Below, piece after piece: positions 19,402 through 25,982 of a stretch of 64,000 nucleotides of DNA. The stretch is taken from NCBI RefSeq assembly GCF_027913035.1, contig NZ_CP115775.1:2316501-2380500 (forward strand). The letters are read 5' to 3'. A program made the translations under genes and the position numbers. Every line of letters begins with the position of its first letter. The stretch's first letter is position 1. This DNA is from Paracoccus albus. Its GTDB lineage: Bacteria; Pseudomonadota; Alphaproteobacteria; Rhodobacterales; Rhodobacteraceae. A model generated the notes under the pieces. The model saw nothing but the letters and a program-made list of their open reading frames with translations. It was not told the DNA's origin and did not search any database.

Positions 19402-20185
19402 GCCTGTTCCGGTCGGCTCTGGAGCGATACCGGACGGGGCGGAGCACTTTTATGGACGCATCGCTGATGGCGTGGAACTGTACAGGGCATTCGATGCAGT
19501 GCCGACACGATACGCAGTGCATGGTGAGCGTTCGACCGGTACCAATTTCATCAACGCTATAATTGAACAAAACACCTCGCTTGAAAAATTTACTGCACTG
19601 GGCTGGAAGCACGGCATAATGAACTCACCGAAACTCGATGAATCGGTGCTGATCATCGCTATCGTCCGTGACTGGCAAAGCTGGTTGCCGCGCATGTTCC
19701 GAAAACCGTGGCATTGTTCCGACGAGATTCACGACCTCAGCTTTCACGATTTCCTGCGTGCACCCTGGGAAACGTATTACTACAAAGTGGGCAACGGCAT
19801 TCAGATCGACACGAATTACCCACTGCAACCGGATCGGCATCCGCTCTCGGGCCGGCCTTTCAACAACATCCTGCAAATGCGCAACATTAAGCACAGCAAT
19901 CTGCTTGGCCTGCGCAATCGCGGCTGCAACTACTGTCTCGTTCAATACGAATGGCTTGTACAACATCCACAAAAATTTCTCGATCTGATGGAAATGATCT
20001 TTCAGATACCCACGACCAGCTACACAGAAATCAAATCAGCGTTTGCAAAGAACTATCGACGCCAACCGCTGCGTGGACAGCCCAAGGATGACGAGTTTCA
20101 GGCGGAAAAAGCCTATATTCTGGAGCAGCTCGATCCCTCCATCGAGGCAGAACTTGGCTATCCAACGACGCCGGTCCGGACATAA
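19346..20185 (+). CDS. Sulfotransferase-like P-loop protein
   Basis: A 279-residue protein with [12 protein letters not shown] at residues 59-70, which resembles the 5'-phosphosulfate-binding loop of PAPS-dependent sulfotransferases. [16 protein letters not shown] matches the family's later 3'-phosphate-binding R/S region. No signal peptide or membrane segment is seen. The only good ATG (19346) lies inside metA, giving a 56-bp overlap in another frame. Base composition is visibly more AT-rich than in metA or ppk2, suggesting acquisition. The substrate could be a surface glycan; this is speculative. Confidence 0.65.
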   Translation: MKSIKRRLTKFLKSEGPIEPVPVGSGAIPDGAEHFYGRIADGVELYRAFDAVPTRYAVHGERSTGTNFINAIIEQNTSLEKFTALGWKHGIMNSPKLDESVLIIAIVRDWQSWLPRMFRKPWHCSDEIHDLSFHDFLRAPWETYYYKVGNGIQIDTNYPLQPDRHPLSGRPFNNILQMRNIKHSNLLGLRNRGCNYCLVQYEWLVQHPQKFLDLMEMIFQIPTTSYTEIKSAFAKNYRRQPLRGQPKDDEFQAEKAYILEQLDPSIEAELGYPTTPVRT

Positions 20186-20215
20186 GTTCAGTAGCACAAG
20201 AAACGGAGTGTAAGC

Positions 20216-21109
20216 ATGGCCAAATCCAGCAAGTCCCCCCATCCCCTGCCCTATGTCGGCGAGATCACGAAATTTCTTGAGAACGACGCGCCGAAGGACA
20301 TTCGCAAAGCAATCGAGAAGGGCGGCAAGGACGACATGCTCGACCCCGGCTACCCCTATCCCGAAGAAATGGACAAGGGTAGCTACGAAGACCACATCGA
20401 CAAGTTGCAGGTCGAACTGGTCAAAATGATGCATGATATCACACTGACCGGGAAACGGCTGGTTGTCGTGTTTGAGGGCCGTGACGCAGCCGGAAAGGGC
20501 GGCACGATAGAGCGTGTGCGCGAAAACCTGAACCCGCGCTCTGCCTATATCGTAGCACTGCCCAAACCCACTGATAGAGAAGCGCGGCAATGGTATTTCC
20601 AACGCTATACCGACTGGCTGCCCGCCGACGGCGAAATCGCCCTGTTCGACCGCAGCTGGTATAACCGCGGCGTGGTCGAACGGGTATTCGGCTTTTCCAC
20701 GGACGAACAGCGCGCGCGTTTCTTTGAACAGCTTCCCATGTTCGAAGAAATGCTGGTCGATGATGGCACAATCCTTGTGAAGCTGTGGCTGAATGTCGGA
20801 CGGGCAGAACAGCTCAAACGCTTCCTGGACCGCGAAAAGGACCCGCTGAAACAGTGGAAACTGTCATCTATCGACGTGGAAGGGTTGGGGAAATGGAACG
20901 AATATACCGACGCCATCAAAGACACGCTGAAACGTTCCGACACCAAGCTGGCGCCTTGGACCGTCATCCGCTCTGACGACAAGAAACGCGCACGCATTGC
21001 GGCAATTCAGACGATCCTGGGCGCAGTCGATTACGCCGGAAAGGATGAGAAAGCCATTGGCGAAGTCGACAGTAATATCGCGGGCGGGCCAGAGATGATA
21101 AGCCGCTAG
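20216..21109 (+). CDS. ppk2: Polyphosphate kinase 2
   Basis: A 297-residue PPK2-family enzyme that transfers phosphate between polyphosphate and nucleotides. Walker A is [10 protein letters not shown] (88-97), Walker B/lid region [14 protein letters not shown] starts at 144, and the conserved [15 protein letters not shown] follows. It is a single-domain (class I-like) PPK2 of usual length. Whether it makes GTP/ATP from polyP or the reverse is not evident from sequence. RBS CGGAG precedes the ATG. It stands 30 bp downstream of the sulfotransferase-like gene. Confidence 0.95.
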   Translation: MAKSSKSPHPLPYVGEITKFLENDAPKDIRKAIEKGGKDDMLDPGYPYPEEMDKGSYEDHIDKLQVELVKMMHDITLTGKRLVVVFEGRDAAGKGGTIERVRENLNPRSAYIVALPKPTDREARQWYFQRYTDWLPADGEIALFDRSWYNRGVVERVFGFSTDEQRARFFEQLPMFEEMLVDDGTILVKLWLNVGRAEQLKRFLDREKDPLKQWKLSSIDVEGLGKWNEYTDAIKDTLKRSDTKLAPWTVIRSDDKKRARIAAIQTILGAVDYAGKDEKAIGEVDSNIAGGPEMISR

Positions 21110-21195
21110 CCGGACCTGATCGTTCAGCCGTGCTTGACCTCTGCTGCTCAGCTCGCTGCGCCCAGTATTTTAACGAACGCAAAGGTATTCGAAAT

Positions 21196-22116
21196 ATGTT
21201 CCGCGCCATTCTGCTGTGGTTAGTCCTCGCCCTTCCAGCAACGGCCCAATCGCTGCCGGATTGGGACTACACATCAGTTAACGACTTCGCCCAATTGCTG
21301 ACGAATGACGACACGCGCGTCATTGATCAGGCGCTGATCGCGCTGAATCAGGATACCGGGGTTGAGGGCACGGTCGTGACGCTGGCAAATCGCGCCGATC
21401 ATGGTGGCAATTCCGGGCTGGAAAACTTTGCGACGCGCCTGTTCAATTACTGGGGCGTTGGCGATAAGCGCAAGAATGACGGCTTCATGGTCATGGTGCT
21501 TCGCGACGATCGAGAGGCCCGGATCGAACTGGGTGCCGGGTATCCTGCCGCTTTCGACAGCGTCGCTCAGGACATCATGGATGATGAGATGCTGCCGGAA
21601 TTCCGCAACGGCGACTACTCCACCGGCCTTCGCAAGGGCACACTGGCGGTTATCGAACAAATTGCACGCCCCCATGCCAGCGGTGTCGCCCCCCCGCCAC
21701 CGCCGGAACCCGGCTGGGGAGAGCGTAATCCCTTTGCCATTTTCATGATCGCATTCGGCGCAATCGCATCGCTCCCCCTGACTGTCGGCGGCTACCTGCT
21801 GTGGCGGCGCGGTCGCTGTCCGGAATGTGACAAACGCGATCTGGTGGAAATACAGGAACCCCTGCGCGAGGATCTGGACGATGGCGGCTGGCGCGTCGAA
21901 CAATATTCCGTCAAACGTGTCTGTCAGCAATGCGGGTGGAGCAACACGTTCACCCGATCCTACAACTATACTGATACATATGCGGACGACGGAAGCTATC
22001 TGGGGCGGACGCATCACCGCAGCAGCAGTTCATCCAGTTCCAGCAGTTCAAGCAGTTCCAGCAGCGGGTTCGGCGGCGGCTCTTCCTCGGGCGGTGGTGC
22101 ATCGGGCCGGTGGTGA
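21196..22116 (+). CDS. TPM-domain (YgcG-like) membrane protein with Ser/Gly tail
   Basis: A 306-residue envelope protein. The order is a signal peptide (MFRAILLWLVLALPATAQ), a periplasmic TPM domain (about 20-155; YWGVGDKRKNDGFMVMVLRD, IELGAGYPAAF), and a transmembrane helix (about 180-202). A cytosolic zinc-ribbon-like pair (RCPEC, RVCQQCGW) and a C-terminal tail of about 15 consecutive serines then a Gly/Ser/Trp end follow. Such tails are common in YgcG-type proteins. The role is unclear; TPM proteins are linked to membrane protein repair in plants. ATG 21196 keeps the signal peptide N-terminal; an in-frame GTG at 21130 would bury it. Confidence 0.82.
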   Translation: MFRAILLWLVLALPATAQSLPDWDYTSVNDFAQLLTNDDTRVIDQALIALNQDTGVEGTVVTLANRADHGGNSGLENFATRLFNYWGVGDKRKNDGFMVMVLRDDREARIELGAGYPAAFDSVAQDIMDDEMLPEFRNGDYSTGLRKGTLAVIEQIARPHASGVAPPPPPEPGWGERNPFAIFMIAFGAIASLPLTVGGYLLWRRGRCPECDKRDLVEIQEPLREDLDDGGWRVEQYSVKRVCQQCGWSNTFTRSYNYTDTYADDGSYLGRTHHRSSSSSSSSSSSSSSSGFGGGSSSGGGASGRW

Positions 22117-22248
22117 GCAGTTGTTCAAAAGGCGGTCCCCTTCCTGAAATGCACTGACAACCTGCACGCTGCGCCTCAATCTGCTTGCGCGGTTTTCTGC
22201 CACCCGCTAGCGTCGGTAAGCTGACCCTTAACCGAAAGGCCATCGCAT

Positions 22249-23289
22249 ATGACCTTCCTGCGCTCGACCGCCATTGTCGCGGTTCTCGCCACCCCCGCAT
22301 TCGCCGCCGATGACGAACTGACCGTCTTCGACTGGGCCGGTTTCGAAGAACCGATCCTGTTCCAGCCTTATATCGACAAACATGGCGACAGCCCGACCTT
22401 CGCGCTTTATGGCGACGATGATGAGGCATTCCAGAAGATCGCCTCGGGCTTCAAGGCGGATGTCGTCCATCCCTGCAGCCAGATGGTGTCGAAATACCGC
22501 GATGCCGGGCTGATCGAACCCTGGGATGTTTCGAAGATCCCGGCTTATGAAGACCTCGACCCGCAGTTCAACAGCTCCGAGGTGTTCCACGATGACGAAG
22601 GTGTCTGGTATATCCCGACCGATTGGGGCGCCACCGCCATCGCCTATAACACAGAGAATGTGCCGGAAGAGGATGTCTCTACCCTCGGCATTTTCACCAA
22701 TCCCGACTATGCGGGCCGCACGTCGCTGCCGGACAGTTCCGACGATGTCTGGGCACTTGCCTACCTGGCCACCGGCGTCACCGATTGGACCGAGGTATCC
22801 GACGAACAGTTCCAGGCCGCCGCCGACTGGCTGCGCGAGGCACATCAGAACGTCGCCGCCTACTGGTCCGACCCGTCCGAGCAGGCGCAACTCATGGCCT
22901 CTGGTCAGGTCGATGTGGCATGGTCATGGAATGACGGCGTCGTCTATCTGCAAGAGGACGACTATCCGGTCGGCTTCCAGAGAGCGCCCGCGGAAGGTTC
23001 TTCAAACTTCATTTGCGGCTTCATCAATATGAAGGACGGCCCCGGCAATGAAGAAAAGGTCTATGACTTCATCAATGCATGGCTCGCGCCGGAGTCGGCC
23101 AAAGGTCTGCTTGACACAATCGGCTATGGCCCGACCACCGTCGCGGGGATGGAAACGATCAAGGACGAAGAAGCCGTAAAAACCGGCCTAGGTCCCATCG
23201 ACGCACCAATCCTGAACCAGACCCCGAACGATCCGCAACTGCGCGAGCGTCAGCTTGCAGAGTTCGAGAAGATCAAGGCGGGCTTCTAA
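22249..23289 (+). CDS. ABC transporter substrate-binding protein, spermidine/putrescine type
   Basis: A 346-residue periplasmic binding protein of the PotD/PotF family. The signal peptide is MTFLRSTAIVAVLATPAFA, the mature start DDELTVFDWAGFEEP is PotD-like, and conserved segments VWYIPTDWGATAIAYNTENV and GQVDVAWSWNDGV follow. No permease or ATPase gene adjoins it, so the transporter is encoded elsewhere or this is an orphan receptor. The ligand (polyamine or another cation/amino compound) is not fixed by sequence. Confidence 0.9.
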   Translation: MTFLRSTAIVAVLATPAFAADDELTVFDWAGFEEPILFQPYIDKHGDSPTFALYGDDDEAFQKIASGFKADVVHPCSQMVSKYRDAGLIEPWDVSKIPAYEDLDPQFNSSEVFHDDEGVWYIPTDWGATAIAYNTENVPEEDVSTLGIFTNPDYAGRTSLPDSSDDVWALAYLATGVTDWTEVSDEQFQAAADWLREAHQNVAAYWSDPSEQAQLMASGQVDVAWSWNDGVVYLQEDDYPVGFQRAPAEGSSNFICGFINMKDGPGNEEKVYDFINAWLAPESAKGLLDTIGYGPTTVAGMETIKDEEAVKTGLGPIDAPILNQTPNDPQLRERQLAEFEKIKAGF

Positions 23290-23305
23290 GCGCGCGAACG
23301 AGGAT

Positions 23306-23355
23306 ACGCTTCGCCCGAACCCTGGACTTTCGTAATCCGGAAACGGGCGAGGCGT
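23306..23355 (+). other. Inverted repeat downstream of the binding-protein gene
   Basis: ACGCTTCGCCCG (23306-23317) and CGGGCGAGGCGT (23344-23355) form a 12-bp stem with one G-T pair and a 26-base loop, starting 16 bp past the stop. No T-run follows. It may stabilise the mRNA 3' end or cause factor-dependent termination. Confidence 0.4.
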
Positions 23356-23435
23356 GTTCACGCACCTTGCGCGCGACTACAATCGCCGCTTAGCTGTCAG
23401 GATGGAGCACAACCTTTCCCCTCAGCGATACCGAA

Positions 23436-23811
23436 TTGGCCGATGCGCGGATGTCGGCGCTTGAAAACGACGTACTGCCCTTGACGCGTGAAGGCGTTGC
23501 TGCCGGGAACAAGATTTTCGGTGCTGTGCTGCTGCGCAAATCCGATAGCGGTGTCGTGCTCGCCGAAACGAATAACGAAACCGAGAACCCGTTGTGGCAT
23601 GGCGAGGTGCATCTACTGAAGCGTTACCGCGAGGTGCAGGGCCTGCCGCCAGAAGAGCCGATCTTCCTTTCCACACACGAACCCTGTTCGATGTGCCTGT
23701 CGGCAATCAACTGGGCGGGGTTCGATAACTTCTTCGACTTCTTCACGCATGAGGGCAGCCGCGACAGCTTCGCCATTCCGCATGACCTCAAGATACTCAA
23801 AGAGGTATTTA
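23436..23811 (+). pseudogene. Nucleoside deaminase, 3' end lost at an IS630 junction
   Basis: The frame encodes a zinc-dependent cytidine/guanine-deaminase-fold protein with HGEVHLL (HxE) and EPCSMCLSAI (PCxxC). The family similarity stops at HDLKILKEVF. Three IS-derived codons and a stop follow, so the expected C-terminal portion is missing (from memory, roughly 60 residues). The sequence beyond the IS does not continue the gene. The start is also uncertain: the first in-frame start is a TTG at 23436, while TTFPLSDTE-like coding character extends upstream to 23394 without an ATG. It is probably non-functional or compromised. Confidence 0.72.
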
Positions 23812-23860
23812 GAGCGTTTTGCATTTAATCTGAGGCATATCCGGCAGCTTTGAGGGAACT

Positions 23861-24864
23861 TCAGCATTTGTCTGGCTGGAACATGTCACAGATGTCGCCA
23901 AGGGCTTCGAGCAAGGCATCAAAGGTTCTGGTGCCGATGCGCCGCAGGTGGGCTTTGAGTTTGGCGAAAGCCATCTCGACAGGGTTGAGATCGGGGCTTT
24001 AGGCGGGCAAGAACAGGAACCCGCAGCCTTGCTTGCGCATGGCTTCGGCGGCGCGCGGGCTTTTGTGTGCAGACAGGTTGTCGAGGAATGAGGAGGGTCA
24101 GGAATTGATCCGGGGGATCAATTCCCCGACGAATGACGCTTCCGGGATCGAGAGCCTGGCAAGCTGCGTCTCGATGTAGGTGTCGAAGGCCGACCTGTTC
24201 ATTGCGCCTTTGATCACCCAAGGTGCGATCAGGGCGTCTTGCGTCTGCCCGGCGATGAAGGTCTGGGTCCCCCACTTGCCGAAAGGTGCCGTGCCATAGA
24301 GCCGTTCCCCGACCCGGGGCGCGCCCGCGCAGCCGCGTGAGGTTGGTCTTGACCGCGTGCGGCGTGGCCCTCGAACCGGTGGCGGGCTCACGCCTTACCG
24401 TCGATGAAGACCAGCCTGTGCGGCTCCTGTCGCATGCGGGGCTGACGATGCGTGATCCGGTCTCGGCGGGCCTGGCGCAGCGCGGGCCGATCACGTTCCG
24501 CCGCGATCAGTCCTTTTTTATATGATAGCCCCGCCCGTTCGAGAGCGCGGTGCAGCGAAGAGAGTTGAACATCTACGCCACATGTTTCCGACAGGGCGGC
24601 GGCGAGTTCCCTGAGCGTGATGTCCGGTTCGGCCCGCACGATCTCCAGCAGAAAATCCCGATGCGGTGCCAGCTTGCCGAACTGACCAGCCGGGCGACCT
24701 TGAGGTTTGGGGCGTGCAGCACCGTGGTCTCGATGCTCCGCCGCGAACCGAACCGCCGTCGCGGCGCTCACCCCGAAAAGCCGCCCTGCTGAATGGGCCG
24801 AGTTGCCCTTGGCAACGTAAGCGCAGATCCGTTCCCGAAGGTCCAAAGAATAGGGGTTGCCCAT
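23861..24864 (-). pseudogene. IS630-family transposase, frameshifted and interrupted
   Basis: Three fragments of one transposase are read on the minus strand. The N-terminal HTH part (24864 to about 24400) starts MGNPYSLDLRERICAYVAKG and ends LVFIDG, where the catalytic DE(T) should follow. The middle part (about 24340-24130) is in another frame: GERLYGTAPFGKWGTQTFIA, APWVIKGAMNRSAFDTYIE. The C-terminal part (about 24080-23861) has DNLSAHKSPRAAEAMRKQG and then SPDLNPVEMAFAKLKAHLRR, but a TAA replaces the Tyr of PAYSPDLNP near 24000. At least two frame disruptions plus a stop make it inactive. Confidence 0.85.
24101..24125. repeat. Perfect 11-bp palindrome inside the transposase remnant
   Basis: GGAATTGATCC and GGATCAATTCC flank GGG, a perfect 11-bp inverted repeat. 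It falls where the DDE domain loses its reading frame, just before DNLSAHK. It looks like a small inserted sequence or the scar of another element rather than native IS630 sequence, but this is inference. Confidence 0.6.
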
Positions 24865-24961
24865 GATCAACCTCCCGGAAGAAGTGAATCAGAAAATCGG
24901 CACCATGTGAATCTCCGTCCGATTCAGATCAAACGCAAACCGCTTTAGGAGGTTGAATACC

Positions 24962-25822
24962 TCATTGCTTTTGGTCAGACAGAAACAGCGAGTCCCGAAT
25001 TCTGGAGGGCGGAAACCCAGCCACCATAGGAATATCCCATCCCCTTTTGCGATATCCGTCGATCTGGTATCCGCCAAGCTGCCAGTCAAGAGTTGGCGAA
25101 AAACGGAAGAGGCCGTCGTAGTATGGTCCACCCGGTCCTGGTGTCAGTTCTCCCACGATCACGTCGGCTGCGGTAGCATAGCAATCGACGCTGATAAACG
25201 GTCTGTCGATTTCCTTCTGAACTGATTGCGCAACCATGAGAAGCTGCTCGGCCTGTTTCGGAACGATTGGTCGGCCGGGTATCGCGTAATTTTCATTTAC
25301 CCGGACAATGTCTGTCCCCAAAGGTTCAAACTGTCCGTTGAAGAAACATATTTCGTCGGGAGCAGTATTTCTGTTGAACTGGATAATCAGTTCGACGCCG
25401 CTGTCGAAGGTATAGAGCTTGTAATCGTATGGTATTTCAACCTGACCATTTTCACCCGTCACAAACTCCTCGACCATCACGCTGCTAAGTTGAGTGCCAA
25501 TAGCCCGGGTCAGTTCAGCGATTACTTCTGTTTCGGACAGAAGCTTCATGCTGAAAAGATCGAGGAACCGGTCGCGTACTCGGAAAAGGACGAACACGCC
25601 CTTTTTCGAACACAAATGAGTCGGTTTGATGACAAAGGCATTGGGCAAATTGGCGAAATCGACTTCGTTAGGGGATCTGGCCAACTGATACAATTGTGGA
25701 AGTCGCGCACCTGCGGCCGCAGCAATGCGCCGGGTTTCCTCCTTGTCGATCGAGATGCGGTGAGAATCCGTTTTTTCAATATGAGCTTGGATAAAATCGG
25801 TAAACCGCTCAACAACTCTCAT
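24962..25822 (-). CDS. TupA-like ATP-grasp protein
   Basis: A 286-residue cytosolic ATP-grasp-fold enzyme resembling TupA-like proteins (PF14305), which belong to surface polysaccharide/teichuronopeptide loci. Key segments are NAFVIKPTHLCSKKG (ATP-binding lysine), VMVEEFVTGENGQ, IPYDYKLYTFDSGVELI, and GELTPGPGGPYYDG (metal-binding acid region). ATG 25822 is chosen with GAGGAG about 11 bp upstream; an in-frame GTG at 25834 lies only 1 bp from that site. The stop is 16 bp from the IS right end, so the gene seems just intact. The region is AT-richer than average, and a CtrA-type box lies upstream. Confidence 0.78.
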   Translation of the reverse strand: MRVVERFTDFIQAHIEKTDSHRISIDKEETRRIAAAAGARLPQLYQLARSPNEVDFANLPNAFVIKPTHLCSKKGVFVLFRVRDRFLDLFSMKLLSETEVIAELTRAIGTQLSSVMVEEFVTGENGQVEIPYDYKLYTFDSGVELIIQFNRNTAPDEICFFNGQFEPLGTDIVRVNENYAIPGRPIVPKQAEQLLMVAQSVQKEIDRPFISVDCYATAADVIVGELTPGPGGPYYDGLFRFSPTLDWQLGGYQIDGYRKRGWDIPMVAGFPPSRIRDSLFLSDQKQ

Positions 25823-25892
25823 TTCGGGATTCACTCCTCACTTTATTATAGCCATACATGACGGCTTTCGCGCGGTTATACTGGGTCATTTC

Positions 25893-25908
25893 TTAAGGTT
25901 TCGTTAAC
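25893..25908. promoter_or_regulatory. Candidate CtrA box upstream of the ATP-grasp gene
   Basis: TTAA-N7-TTAAC is a full match to the binding consensus of the alphaproteobacterial master regulator CtrA. It lies about 70 bp upstream of the ATG at 25822, a normal promoter position. The eight fixed bases could occur by chance about once in this much DNA, so support is positional. Confidence 0.5.
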
Positions 25909-25939
25909 GTATGGAGGGATAAGCAACGGCTGAACCGCA

Positions 25940-25972
25940 AAGAAAAAAGAAGGCCGGGCTGCTTACCCGGCC
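25940..25972 (-). terminator. Rho-independent terminator of the RTX gene
   Basis: On the minus strand the stem GGCCGGG / CCCGGCC with loop TAAGCAG is followed by TTCTTTTTTCTT, about 10 bp after the stop codon at 25983. Confidence 0.9.
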
Positions 25973-25982
25973 CCTTTTCAGA

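Larger units (their letters stand above)
23812..24945. mobile_element. Decayed IS630-family insertion sequence
   Basis: A 1,134-bp element. The left end GAGCGTTTTGCATTTAATCTGA and the reverse complement of the right end AAGCGGTTTGCGTTTGATCTGA are terminal inverted repeats, with 18 of 22 bases equal. Each end is flanked by TA (23810-23811 and 24946-24947), the target that IS630/Tc1-mariner elements duplicate. Size is typical for IS630. The transposase inside is broken in several places. The left flank is a truncated deaminase and the right flank is the end of an ATP-grasp gene. Confidence 0.85.

Noticed and set aside
24953..25861. Plus-strand frames opposite the ATP-grasp gene, one joining the deaminase side across the IS.
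   Set aside because: The translation shows no deaminase similarity. ATP-grasp motifs lie on the minus strand, so these are antisense artefacts.
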